Shown here: positions 1 to 11,624 of the stretch, piece by piece
How the letters are laid out: each line of letters begins with the position of its first letter
Numbering within the stretch: position 1 is the stretch's first letter
From: Allacma fusca
Taxonomy: Eukaryota > Arthropoda > Collembola > Symphypleona > Sminthuridae
Direction of reading: 5' to 3'
Assembly (NCBI GenBank): GCA_947179485.1
Contig: OX359245.1
Coordinates: 68,373,067 to 68,437,066 of the forward strand
DNA: 64,000 nt
Notes under the pieces: generated by a model
What the model was told of the DNA's origin: nothing
The model's input: only the letters and a program-made list of their open reading frames with translations
Database searches by the model: none
Made by a program: the position numbers and the translations under genes

Positions 1-1406
1 TTGCAGTTAATTAAAATGTATAAAATCGTTGTATATCTGTAATACGATAATAAAGTTTGTAATTTATTCTGGGAAACCACCAAACAATCTCAAACAAACA
101 TCCTTGTATAGATATTTATATCCCAATATCATTTCTTGATACAATCATTAATCCATTTTCAAGGTTAGCTATATTATCTTACATTCCAACATACTTGGTA
201 TGGGATATTGCTTTATAAACAGCTCTGTTTTCAATTTAGTCTATGTATGCGGATACTTTGTAAAAATTCATGTCTGTCAAGTTCTGTATTAATTTGATTA
301 GTTTAACTTGTAGATATACATAAACAACTCAGGTTTCCAAATATATTATATCGTTCATTATCTAGTTGATTATAAATTAATCAAACCAGCGAAATAAAAT
401 TTTTGACGTAACAAACAAGAAAGTTCAAGGGGTTCACAAATTATAGAATGAAATGTTTGCATATATGTTTTATGGTTAAAAAAACCTGTGGAGCTAGAAA
501 TGATATAGAAAAGATTAAATTTTAATGTTGTGAATTCATTTTCGTTGGATTTAATTAAATCCAAATGAATGCACGAGATTTTGAACCAGGGAAAACATTG
601 TTATATGTATAATAAATATGCATATATACTAAACATGTATTTTTATTGTTATATGTATACAAGTAAACGTAATAAACTGGAATAAATATCAAAATATTCC
701 CCGCATTTACAGGGTTGAATTTACGGCTATGCAAACCTTATCAAATTAGCACTACGGAATTTCAATTTACAAATAATAAAATCTTGTAGCCTTGTTTTAA
801 TGCGTGTGATCTTATTTTGGTTTCCAAACCCGGAAGTTGAAACCTAAGATGTGTACTAACTTGTTATATTGGTATATTCATAAAAAGGAAATAATAATGA
901 TGCAAATACGTCTAAAATGACATTACTAAAATCGCGCCAACAAATTCTGCTAAAATGTTAGTGCATCCTCTGGATAATTAGTTTTTATCGTCCACAACAA
1001 TTTCAAACCAACTTTTGAAACATATCGTCGCTTGGAAGGCAAACGGTCTAAGGGTTGTATGCCATCATGCTCACGTAGACCATTTTGTCTCTTCAGTGAC
1101 GATATGCTCGAGGTTAATTATACATTTCATCAAAGTTTTTTAATTAGTTTATGTAGATTTTATTCCACAAGAAAATTCAAAGCTAGAATTTACTCCGCCG
1201 CGAAAATGTGAACCCATCCAAACGTTATCTTTTGCTGTATAAGACGGAATAATTGTAAATACACCAGTATTACAGCGATAGGCCACAATTTTTGCTATCC
1301 AAGGCTTTATGATAAGCTTTAAATAATTTTATGCTTGTTTTTATTTTACAGTATTAATTAAGGATAAGCAATGCAAACTTGAAAAAACAACTTTTTCTTA
1401 AAGGAG
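1..1406. other. Intergenic, no gene seen
   Basis: AT-rich sequence with only short chance ORFs in all frames. I see no splice-bounded coding segment, RNA gene or terminal repeats. It forms the upstream flank of the secreted peptide gene at 1494. Confidence 0.6.
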
Positions 1407-1414
1407 TATAAAAT
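1407..1414 (+). promoter_or_regulatory. TATA box of the secreted peptide gene
   Basis: TATAAAAT lies 80 bp upstream of the ATG at 1494, a spacing that leaves room for a transcription start near 1437 and a short 5' UTR. Inferred from sequence and position only. Confidence 0.45.
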
Positions 1415-1493
1415 AAACAAATTTGACGAGAGTACCTCAAAAAGAGTTGTTGTCCTTCTTTAAACGTCATTTCTCCAATTGTCAAGCCCAGCG

Positions 1494-1998
1494 ATGAAAT
1501 TCTCAGTGTCAATCTTGTTGGTGACTTTGTTCACATTTATTGCTATTGCAGCAGGTAAGATTTTGTTGTGAAGTTTCCTAGCAAAAAATTTAATTTTGTT
1601 AGACTTTTCAATGAATTTATATTAGCGTTTACCAAACTTTGCTTTCAAAATTGAACTCTACTGCAATTTACTATTTTGGAGCAAAAGGAATATTTTATGT
1701 TACAAACTTCCTCCGTTTTTTAATTAGATAAGTATATTTTAGTAGTTGCGTAAAATCAGCTGAAAATTAATTAATGCAATGTTTGATTATACTGCATGAT
1801 TTACCAGGTTGTGGACCACATGGTGAACCGGAAGAGGGTAAAACTCGACTGGGTCGAGACACAAACAGGCACACTAGACTTGGTCGAGACACAAACAGGC
1901 ACACTAGACTTGGTCGAGACACAAACAGGCACACTAGACTTGGTCGAGACACAAACAGGCACACTCGACTTGGACGTGCTGCAAAGCATGCCGCTTAA
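1494..1998 (+). CDS. Secreted peptide precursor with four DTNRHTRLGR repeats
   Basis: Two exons, 1494-1554 and 1808-1998, with GTAAGA donor and TTACCAG acceptor; the phase-1 join restores one frame of 83 codons plus stop. Exon 1 encodes a 20-residue hydrophobic signal peptide (MKFSVSILLVTLFTFIAIAA). Exon 2 starts GCGPHGEPEEGKTRLGR, continues with four identical DTNRHTRLGR units and ends AAKHAA. Each unit ends Leu-Gly-Arg, the arrangement of an amidation and cleavage site in neuropeptide precursors, so processing would give DTNRHTRL-amide. The TRL-amide end recalls PRL-amide (pyrokinin-like) peptides, but no family is assigned. Codon changes in the first and last TRLGR are synonymous (CGA/AGA, CTG/CTT, GGA/GGT, CGT/CGA), which supports this frame over the other open frames created by the 30-bp repeat. 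An arginine-rich antimicrobial peptide is the main alternative. Confidence 0.7.
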
Positions 1999-4920
1999 AC
2001 TCTTGCTTTTTCAATTCATCAGACATTTAGATGAATTATCTACGATGGCGGATTATTCAAATCGTGAAGGAGTCACATAGGACAGAGTATAGTTGTAACG
2101 AATTAACATTAAATATATAAACATTATATTATTCTCCTAGTAGTAACTATCAGCTGCTCACATTGTTGTTTGGAATTGATTCTAAAATTAAATATTTGGA
2201 AATAAATATACTTGCACTTAATCAAATGTTTATTCAGATGATTTTGCATTAAAAGTAATTTGTAAATCTAAACAATTAATAAATCATTTTCTGAAAACAT
2301 ATTTTGCAGTTTAAACCGCTGAGAGATACATACATATATTCCTACAAATACAATTGAAACTTGAGCTGAATCTAATTGTTTTTGTTTCAAATTGATTATT
2401 GCAACATTGTTTTATTGTTCATTCTTTGCAGATTGTCTTGAGATTGTCCATTATAAAGTATATATTATTTCATGTACCGTAAATGTTTCTATTTTTATAG
2501 TTTAAATGTCATTATATAATAGTTTTTGTACATGGGACGATTCATTTTAGGAACTCCAATTACAAGAACAACGAAAGTTGCAGTAAACATGATTTGATGT
2601 CATACAGCACTCCATATCTATTGTTGCGGAAACTCAAAATTGATTACCTATGGGTAGTAAGTTTAAGTATAAGTATTAAGTACAATGGGATATTCAAATC
2701 TAAACATGTCTCTGCTTACCACAATGTTAATTTAAGTTTAGTAATGTATGTACTTTCAGGGTAATAAATCTTTAAAGCCCAGGTAAATACAACTCTTGCA
2801 TTGACTGGATTTGCGATTCAATACAGAGTACCACAATATTTCGTCAACACTAACAGATTTTATGCAGACGCTGAAGTATCTACCTTGCAGAGAAAACTAT
2901 ATTCAAAACGTTTTATATTCTTATTATCACTTTATACAACTAAAATACATTGTAAAGTATATATTTTTTATTTATATCCACAAAATCATTTCTAACCCTT
3001 CTCCCTCCCTACATAATTCACTTGCCTTTTTGACTGGCCTTATTAGTAGACATTTAGTTTCATGAATTTCTACAATTAATTTAAATTACCCATGTCAATG
3101 TTTCAGGACACACAGTCTGAAACAGTCACGCAAAATCGGTTATTTTCCAGAATGCCAATTTCTTAATGGTTTGATTCTGCCAAACATAATGTCAAACAAT
3201 GTTTTGACTCGTGTTTGCAGGAAATTTTCTGTTCTCTCCAGGCAGCTGTTTGTTAAGTCTCTAAGTTCAGAATTGTGTAAAATATTATCAACTTCCTTGC
3301 ATAAAAATTGCTCCCTGCAATCAGAAATATGAGGAAAGTTATGAACTTTATTAAATGATAAATATGTGCGAATCCCAAAAAATGGGTTGGATAAGACTTC
3401 GTGATATTTTTGGATCACAGCCAACTAAGGTTTAGCGCTGAACAACGTACATATAATAATTATACTTATATTTGTAGATTTACCTACTTCCTGTAGTAAG
3501 TGCTAGGGCCGTGTTTGATTCACCAGCAAGTATAGGTTGACTTCCTTTGCAGGTTCTGTACTTTCGTAAAAATTTAAGCTCATTGCAAAAACTGAGATTA
3601 TACGACCGAGCTAATGTCCCGGGAAATGTCCAAAATTCTCTGGTTTTATTTATTTCTTAAGTTTTGCCCAATCCAGATTCCATAGTGTCAATCGCTACCC
3701 AGATTCGATTTTATTTGCAAACCGGAATTAAATTGAGGCTCTATGATTTTGGATTTTTAAAATTTTTAATGAATCAGAACATTTCATTTCACACAATTGG
3801 GTGAAATGCATTGTAGTCGAGAACAAAATAGCATTGAAGAATCCCTATTTCCGCAAATTATATATTTAATATTAAAATTACGATCAGAACTATGGGATTA
3901 ATTGTTGTCCGCTAGTGATACCCACAATAAAATTTGTGAATAAACAAGCGACAAGAATACAAAACTTACCCTAGGCCAAATTCGTGAGGCAAAACGTTTT
4001 AATTAACATTCCAATAGAAATTAGTTGTAATATTATACAAGAGGTTTTCAAAATGGTTTGAAAATAAAGTGGCTTTATTATTCTTGATTTGCTTTAGTTA
4101 TTTTGTTCAAAACAACATGTACTGCTTGTCTGTAAAACACTGCAAGTAGTCCATCCGTGTTAATGTACATAAACATAAAATGCTCATTTTATCTTAAACG
4201 ACTCGTATGTCTATCACATGGATCCCATTTACTCATACTTGTAATTGTTTCAGTGTATTGAAGAAGAATAAACATACGCGCCATTTTAATGCCCGTATAA
4301 TGGTCACATGTTTACGCAGCTTACCACGGAAATTAACATGCAGCAATTTTTGAAATTTTCCTCATGATTATTGTTATCTTTGTTCATGCACTGCGCATGC
4401 TTGTCCTATGAAACCTATATTGACTCTGCGAGTATGTAAATTCTAATTCTATTAATAAACATAATTCAAACTTGGAATTTTTACCGATTTGGGATTTAAC
4501 AGTTGTTTATTTCAAAGAGCATATTTACTAATACGTTTATCTACCAGCAAAGTTGCTACAACCTACGGTAATCAAACATTTATGAAATTCACCCTGATAC
4601 ATGCCAACAAGGGAAGGAGAATCGTATTGTGCCTACCTGTACATTCTATTGCAGTTTTGCAAAATAATTACATCTTCGGGTCATTCCGGTGAAAGTTCAG
4701 AAAATATAGTAAACCTGCTGGATTGAGTAATAATGCAGTGGATTTCAACTTTACAAGATTCAACGACGTATGTATTCCCATATCATGGCATGGCTTAATA
4801 TATTTCCGGAATATGCATAAATGCAATAATTTTATTTTTAGTGTGTACACTGTGTTTCAATCACAAATTTATTTTGCGTGAAATAAGTAATTGTTGAGAA
4901 CAGTTTACCCAAATACACAA
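1999..4920. other. Intergenic, no supported gene
   Basis: AT-rich. A 94-codon minus-strand ORF at 3140-3424 has a protein-like composition but no family I recognise, no splice context and no detectable partner exon, so it is not called. From about 4930 the sequence resembles the 3' flank of the second catalase (about 13990), marking the edge of a segmental duplication. Confidence 0.5.
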
Positions 4921-5077
4921 GACAGACAAACCTTTAGTACAATTTTTCTCTAACCAACAGATCATACCCCCAAAACTGGGCAAGTTCCGTATCTAAATTC
5001 CAGAGGAGATACATATAAGCATCTGTTTAAAAATTTTATAACAACAAGATACATACTTCTAATTGAGATGATTAAAA

Positions 5078-7982
5078 TTAATGCAAGCACAGACTGCCTT
5101 CACCAGATTCAATAGCTTTCCGTCTTTTATCAATTGCTTTATTGACCTTTGCCGCAAATTTCTCATCAACCTGTTTAAACAGTCGAACGCTCCTCCTACG
5201 CACGCCATCAGTAACACCATCGAAAGATATCGCCAAATTCTTGATTAACCGTTTACGTTCGCCAAGAGAACGCCGATTTAAAAATATTCTGGCCTGCCTG
5301 AAGTTATCCACGTCCCCTGTATCTTCTCGCACGACGTCACCAGATAATTTGAAAACGGATTCACTTGCGTTACGGCTCACTTTTGGGCTTTTGGAGTAGC
5401 TATTGGGGAAATAGTTCGGCCCCCCATCCCCATTCTCAATGGCTCCCATCCCGTCCCTTTGGTAAGTGTTGACTTTATTCTTGGGCCTGTTAATTGGCAG
5501 TTGTAGGAAATTAGCCCCTAATCTGTATCTCGGAGTGTCCAAATATGCAAACGACCTCCCGAGAAGCAACGGGTCCGGGCTAAACTCTATTCCGGGTACC
5601 AAACTCCCGGGGTCAAAGGAAGATTGTTCAACTTCCGTGAAATAGTCATCGGGATTTCGATTCAGTACCAACTCCCCCACGGGCATCAACGGAAAATCAT
5701 CATCAAACCAGTTTTTTGTGGAATCGAATGGATTATATGTGTATGCAGCGGCTTGTTCGTAAGTCATAATTTGAACGTTCAACTGCCAGGAAGGAAATTC
5801 TCCTCTTTCAATTGCTTCGTACAAATCCTGAATGGCGTAATCAGGATTGGTTCCAGCCAGAAATGTGGCTCGCTCAATCGTTAAATTCTTATCTCCTTGG
5901 TTACTTCTCCATCTGAATTTTACATAAACGGGATCATTTGTCTCATGCACAAATTTAAATGCGTTGACGCTACTTCCTTCCATGAATCTATATCCATCGG
6001 GAAGGCCCAAGTCAGAAAATAATGTCACAGCAAAATTTGCTGACTCAGGTCTCAAACTGAAGAAATCCCACATGGCGTTATTATCCCTTAAATGTGTTTT
6101 TGGGTTTGGTCTTACGCAGTGAACGAAGCTGGGAAACAATATCGGGTCTCGGATGGGGAAATAAAATATGTTATTCCCAACCAAGTCCCAGTTCCCATCA
6201 TCGGTGTAGAATTTTGTAGCGAAACCTCGAGGGCTGACGACTGTATCTGCGGAGCCCATTTGACTTACTTCAATTGAGAATCGTACGAACACCTCGGTTC
6301 TTTTCCCAACTTCGGAGAAGACGGAGGCTTTGGTGTATTTTGTGATGTCGTTAGTCACGGTGAAATGTCCGTGCGCACCGGCGCCCTTCGCGTGGACAAC
6401 TCTTTCAGGGATTCTTTCTCTGTTAAGGTGAGCCAAATGACTAATTAAATTCACATCTTGAAGAAGGATATTCCCGCCCTTTCCTACAGTTAAGGATGCT
6501 GTCAGGCTCGGGACGGCGCGGCCGTTTTGATCCGTTGCAATTTCGCACGTATGTTTGGAAGCTTCATGTTGAGTTTTCTCTACTGTGGAATAAAATTAGC
6601 AAAACGTTCTGTTAACCAAACAATATTCAGATCAGTGTGGTCTTTGGTACTTTAAGCTTGTCCAGGTTACCGTTCAGTGGGTATTCCTTTTAAATATTCA
6701 TATACACGGATACGTTCCCGTCATAAAAGGTTCAGTATTTTTGATACCCTTTTCGATGATTTTAACAAAAACACGTGTCAGGACGAGCAATCATTTCCGT
6801 GAAATGCGTCAACAAAACTCCATGAAATACGTCAACAAGTCTCCATGAAATACGTCAACAAGTCTCCATGAAATACGTCAACAAGTCTCCATGAAATACG
6901 TCAACAAATTTCAATGAAATACGTCAACAAATTTTAATGAAATACGTCAACAAATTTCAATGAAATACGTCAACAAATTTCAATGAAATACGTCAACAAA
7001 TTTCAATGAAATACGTCAACAAATTTCAATAAAATACGTCAACAAATTTCAATAAAATACGTCAACAAATTTCAATGAAATACGTCAACAAATTAAAAAA
7101 TCTCTGCTTACAAAACGTTCAGCGAATTCAAAAATCATTTCCCTTTGAGATTTTCCCTGCCAGAAATATTTTTTCACTTGTAAGAATCTTCCCGTCTTCC
7201 CACAAAAATCCAACCAATGCTTAGCCCCTGCGAAACATAACCGCCCAATTTCTGATTGCCAAATTCTTTAAAGATTATCTACTGAGTCGACCACAAATAA
7301 ATTTGAAACTACTACGCATATTTGTAACAGATGCAAAACTGAATTAAACATTTATGTTTCCGCTAATAAATCTGAATGTCAATGAAGATTAATGAAGTAC
7401 TAACTCGTACTCGGGAACAAAAGGTGTGAAAAACAAGATCAGGTGAATTTTGTATGCACCCTTTCCCTAAAGGAACGTGTACAAAATATTTATATATCCC
7501 TGGTCCTGTTCCCTGGGGTCTGGCCCCCTTATGCATGTTCCTGTTACTGATACTGCACCCAAACTGGTTGGAAGCAAAATATTTGTTCCAATACCAATTC
7601 TGTACTTTTTTCCGTTCCCATGTATCCGGGTGTCCCCGTTCCTGTGACGACCATTGGTAAAATGAGTGGGAGTTAATATTTGAGAAAATTTATTTCGGGC
7701 AAATTCTTTATCAATATACTCCCTGCAGTTTATTCCCTCAAAATTTGCAATCCTTATAAATAAGCAACCTGTACATATTGTGTTTAGAATAAACACAAAA
7801 TATAAGAAACTTATCACTGAGTCGGAAGTACTGTTCGATTAGTTAATAATAGTTAAAGTACAGTTTCTATTTCTTAAATAAAAATGTATATCAATCTTAA
7901 TTAACTGAAGATGGGACTTACACAAAAAGGCCTCTGGAATTAAAATAAGCCCGAGAATGAGTGAAATATTAATTTTGGCCAT
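5078..7982 (-). CDS. Secreted catalase, copy 1 (intact)
   Basis: Exon 1 is 7922-7982 (61 nt) and exon 2 is 6582-5078; GTAAGT donor and CCACAG acceptor join in phase 1 to give 521 residues. Residues 1-20 (MAKINISLILGLILIPEAFL) form a signal peptide, unlike the peroxisomal catalases of most animals; the end (SLCLH) is no SKL-type signal. The catalase core is complete: VVHAKGAGAHG with the catalytic His near residue 84, GNWDLVGNN with the active-site Asn, and RSFAYLDTPRYRLG with the haem-ligand Tyr near 367. It should dismutate hydrogen peroxide to water and oxygen outside the cell. The loop after RFS reads IEVSQMGSADT instead of the usual GESGSADT. The 1,339-bp intron is swollen by a MITE relic and a 23-bp minisatellite. 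Closest relative in the window is copy 2, including flanks and UTR. Confidence 0.93.
6799..7092. repeat. 23-bp minisatellite inside catalase-1 intron
   Basis: About twelve to thirteen copies of a unit like TGAAATACGTCAACAAATTTCAA. The first copies carry CTCC variants and the later ones are nearly identical. The unit matches a 23-bp segment inside the hAT MITE family at 13087 and 37348, and MITE sequence follows directly at 7106-7213. Confidence 0.9.
7106..7213. mobile_element. Relic of the CAGGGGTCGG hAT MITE
   Basis: Reads through TTTGAGATTTTCCCTGCCAG and the AAGAATCTTCCCGTCTTCC end, which match the reverse complement of 37348-37450. Only one end is left; the other has been replaced by the adjoining 23-bp minisatellite. 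Confidence 0.75.
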
Positions 7983-8082
7983 TCGAAATGACGTTTTGAG
8001 CAGATATTGTGTACGGTATGCAACGTTTCGGGTTATTACAATACCTGCTTTCTTGGGATTTTTTTTATCATGTCTGGATGAG

Positions 8083-8090
8083 CTTATATA
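8083..8090 (-). promoter_or_regulatory. TATA box of catalase 1
   Basis: TATATAAG on the minus strand, about 101 bp upstream of the ATG. Copies 2 and 3 have TATATAAA and TATAAAAA at almost the same distance (102 bp), so core promoter geometry is conserved among paralogues. Confidence 0.6.
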
Positions 8091-8327
8091 GTTTTCCCAG
8101 GAAGCTTTGACCTGTAATCGTTTTGATTAATTACGTATTCAGAGAAGCAATCTAAGTATGAAATATCTAATTATGTTAGTCTATAAAAATTGACTTTTGT
8201 TTCCAAGTGATGTAATGTATTTTCAACAACGTTTCATAAGTACGGGAACGACAAAGTGGTTGTCAAAAACAATTCAAATAAAAGCCAAACAATTGGTTTG
8301 TCTTCCGATTGACAAACAATTATACAT

Positions 8328-8356
8328 GAGACGTTTCTGCGAATAAATCACGCAAC
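8328..8356 (-). promoter_or_regulatory. Conserved distal catalase motif, copy 1
   Basis: Plus-strand GAGACGTTTCTGCGAATAAA followed by TCACGCAAC, about 350 bp upstream of the ATG. Recognisable versions stand at 16514, 20962, 42904, 44387 and 51489 upstream of the other copies, although surrounding sequence has diverged. A regulatory role is inferred from conservation; the bound factor is unknown. Confidence 0.5.
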
Positions 8357-8465
8357 ACTTGGGCCCCATGAACGTTTGATAGAAGGTAATACATAGAGCT
8401 AACTGTCAGCAGTTTATTAAAGTGCTAACAGTCAGGTTTTTAAAAACTTGAAACTAATAAACTGT

Positions 8466-8660
8466 TCAGCTATAAATAAAATCAGTAGTTATTTTTCGGT
8501 AGTCGTCGACTGATGGAGGTTTAAGATACCGAGGCTGAAGCTCCGTGAACAGAATCTGACAAGTTTCCCAAATAATTTCACAAACCGTACTTGGCCCTAC
8601 CCTATAGTTTTTAGCAATGTAAATTTGCTGGTCTTCACTTACTATATACACAATTGTCAT
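8466..8660 (-). pseudogene. PIF/Harbinger transposase fragment
   Basis: A 64-codon stretch contains YRVGPSTVCEIIWETCQ and LQPRYLKPPS, matching the helical region ahead of the DDE nuclease in PIF/Harbinger (DDE_Tnp_4) transposases. The catalytic domain is not found next to it and no terminal repeats are evident, so it is a dead fragment just beyond the duplicated catalase-1 upstream region. Confidence 0.6.
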
Positions 8661-9639
8661 TTGTTGACGCTAAGCGGCGGAAACGGATCCTCAGACTTGC
8701 TCATTTTTTTGCAATTTCGGACCAATTATACTCTTTTAACTGTTTTGTACTTGTGGTATAAATACATTGCTACCAATGTAATTATTCTTTAATTTGTTGA
8801 CCCCAATCTCCGAATGGCACAATTATTTGCAACCATTTTTTCTTTTAACAGAGAAGGTACTGCATTGATTGAGTGAAAGTTTTAGTGGGAAAGTAAAGAA
8901 AAGGGGAACGCAAGCAACATTCGCGCCTAGTTGTGAATGGTCCCGCGATGCGATTCCTATGGCAAATTTCATCGAGAAAATTTCCAACATTGTCATGCAG
9001 TAGACGCATCGCAAAGCTTGACGCAAACTCATGTAATTGTGAACTAACCGTTACGCAGTAATTTAACAAAAGTACAAATACAACAGTTTTAGAAATTTTA
9101 GTGGAAACTTCTAATCTTGATCAGTGCATGGTTTGCGGGATACTTTATACTTTAATTGAAGGTTTAGTTATTTTAGATATGTTGTAGATATATTATGTGA
9201 CTATATTTGTCTCCAGCCTGATTGCTTTTATATACACGGAACTATTACAGTCTCGTTCAAACAATTTGTACTTAATTTTATTTTTGGAAAACAATTTTTA
9301 GTTGAAACAATACAATACAATTATTCAAACTGATTAGATTTTTGGGTATTAAAATTTATAACAATGACGCACTACTTCCACAGGTAGATTTCCTGGACTA
9401 CATATGAATGGGAAAAAATCGCACTAAACACTTCAGTACAGTTACACTTCCTGTAAGTATATTTTATTTTTAGTTGTAGACTGCCTTCTGTGCCCCAAAC
9501 ACAATACTTCAATGAAGTTGGTTTCACATTGAGGGAGCGGTGGCGGTAATGGGATGTTAGTACGTAATCTGTGAATGTAGCATTTGCGATAATCCCCTGA
9601 TCAACAGAAATACATTATAAAAACCTCATTGAGCATTAG
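8661..9639. other. Intergenic, no gene seen
   Basis: AT-rich spacer between the Harbinger fragment and the internally deleted catalase pseudogene. Two overlapping minus-strand ORFs at 8823-9069 resemble no family I know and have no splice context. Confidence 0.5.
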
Positions 9640-10318
9640 CATTTAAAATTATGACGCACAGAGGATATCTCTACGATAAAAATAGCTTTGCAACGTTTAT
9701 CGATCCCTTTATTGATCTTTGCCCCTAAAAGTTCATCAACCTTCTGAAAAAGTCAGATGCTGCTCCAACGCACGTGCCCCGTGACACCATCAAAAGATGC
9801 CTACAAATTCTTGACTAATCTGTCAAGTTGGCCTGAAGTAAGGGAATTCAAAAATATTAACGACTGGCTGAAATTCTCATCGTCATTTGTATCATATCGT
9901 ACGATGCCATCAGATGCTTTGAAAACGGATTCAATCGCGTTATGACTCACTTTTGGAACTCTGGCGTAGCTATTGGGGTAATAGTTCGGCCCTGATTCCC
10001 TTGCTGCAATCGAAAATCGTACGAGCGCATCGGTTGTTATTTCAACTTCGGAGAAGACTGAGGCTTTGATGTATACTTTGTGATGTCATGGTTCACCTCA
10101 AAATATCCATGTGCCCCTGTGCCTCTTTGCATGTAAAATTCTTTCCGGGATTATTTCTCTGTCAAACTGTGTCAAATGACTAATTAAATTCACATCTTGA
10201 AGAAAAATTTGCTTGTCATTTTCCTATAGTTCAGGATGACGTCAGGCTAGGGAGGCCGGTTTTGATCTGTTGCTATTTCGCAATCTTTTTTGAACTTTCA
10301 TTAAGGCGTTTGTCTTAT
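9640..10318 (-). pseudogene. Catalase pseudogene with internal deletion
   Basis: The 5' part of exon 2 (from the CACAG acceptor at 10319 down to about 10005) encodes the conserved N-terminal core in broken frame. It is fused directly to the 3' part (about 9995-9640: SYARVPKVSHNA region, DDENFSQSLIFLNS-like stretch, and VDELLGAKINKGIDKR). The middle, about 700-800 bp carrying most of the barrel and the haem-ligand Tyr, is missing, and several frameshifts and stops are present. No signal-peptide exon is visible upstream. Confidence 0.85.
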
Positions 10319-10510
10319 CTGTGAAATACATTTACGACGTTTTGTTTGAAATCAAATTGAGCATCGTTTTCCAGGAAATCTATTTATTGAATTTGGACCT
10401 TACGCAAAGACACATCGAATATTGAAAATCATCCAGGAGTCAGTATAAAATATATTTTAATCTTTCCTAATGAACCCATTGAATTGATATTGTCTAATTG
10501 TAAGTATCTA

Positions 10511-11349
10511 CAGTGAATTTCCTATAGTGTGGTTTCCAAGGGAGTAACAAATTCCTGCCACTATATAGGGATGCCACTGTATGTGACTAATGGTTAACTA
10601 TGTACTATTAATGTTTATAGACAATAACTGCAGCTAAATACATTTACAGAATACTCAAAATTATGAGGTATCAGCCTCATTGAGTTTAAGATGTTCAGTA
10701 ACTTTAGTTTTCCTCATACTATTAATAATGTTAGTCGTAACAAACTTTTCGACTGCAAGGTCACCATTCCAGAAACCAAATTCCTGGAATTATGTTAATG
10801 GGAATTACTTCCACTGAGTACTCTGCGGTTTTGTCACTATGAGGTTTTTCTTTTTTATTTATTTTATTATTTTGAAAAGGTTTTTTTAAAAAATCAACAC
10901 GAATTGAAACTTATTAGAAGTGAGCCCAGACAAAAATGGCAATGATTTGTGTTATAACTTCGTTTTAACTTAAGTCACGGATCATATGACGTAAATCCAG
11001 CTAATCATACCAGGACTTCAGTAAGCCAAAATATTAATCAAACTGTATTAAGATTTGAAATTAAAGTTGAACCAACCGAGATAAGCATTATTAATCGCCC
11101 GCACGTTTTATAACATCATGTTATACTTTTGTAGCCATTATCTAGCTAATTTTATGTCAACTGCCATTATAATTTCACATTGTGTGGGCCACCGTAACAC
11201 ATAATAGTGCCATTAAAGAGGGAATACCATTATAGAGGGTGCCACTATATTGTATACCTTTAACATTGCAAACCTCTAGGGAGGGTTTTTTGATGCCATT
11301 AAAGAGGGAATGCCATCTAAGAGGAAACCACTATATGGGAAATTCAGTG
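10511..11349. mobile_element. Non-autonomous TA-flanked element (Tc1/mariner-pogo type)
   Basis: The left end CAGTGAATTTCCTATAGTG (10511) and the reverse complement of the right end, CACTGAATTTCCCATATAGTG (11349), form inverted terminal repeats. Both are bordered by TA. Length is 839 bp with no transposase ORF. Subterminal GCCACTATA and AAGAGGGAATRCC motifs recur inside. The superfamily is inferred from the TA duplication and the CAGT-type end. Confidence 0.7.
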
Positions 11350-11595
11350 TACTAATGTGAGTTAATTGTATGTATGTATTTATTGTGTTTACGACAAACC
11401 TCTATAAAACTTATACAGGTCACAAGTATTACAAATTACAAAGCCGGTTCTGTGAAAAAAAATAATGTCTGCTTTTAATTTGCTGAGGCAAGTATGTCTA
11501 TTACACGCCAAAACATATAAATTACGCAATCTGTGTAAATATATAACCTACCTTGTTTACTTTACCATTTAAAGTGAGTTGTTGCGTAATTACTT

Positions 11596-11624
11596 GTTGC
11601 GTGATTTATTCGGAGCAACGTTTT
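11596..11624 (+). promoter_or_regulatory. Orphan inverted copy of the catalase upstream motif
   Basis: Its reverse complement reads CGTTGCTCCGAATAAATCAC followed by GCAAC, very like the motif at 8328. Here it faces the opposite way and no plus-strand catalase exon is found in the following 500 bp. Confidence 0.35.

Noticed and set aside
1767-2080. Open frames in three other registers over the 30-bp repeat
   Set aside because: A 30-bp repeat without stops is open in several frames at once; only the frame spliced to the signal-peptide exon shows synonymous variation and a sensible protein.
3140-3424. 94-codon minus-strand ORF
   Set aside because: No recognisable family, no start or splice context, no homologous copy in the window; length is possible by chance.
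5142-6277. Plus-strand ORFs across catalase 1 (and likewise 14161-15344, 18841-19053, 49819-50034)
   Set aside because: Antisense shadows of the catalase exons; they recur at the same relative place in each paralogue and have no domain.
6799-7092. CRISPR-like regular repeat
   Set aside because: Units are directly adjacent with no spacers and sit in a eukaryotic intron; it is a minisatellite derived from a MITE.
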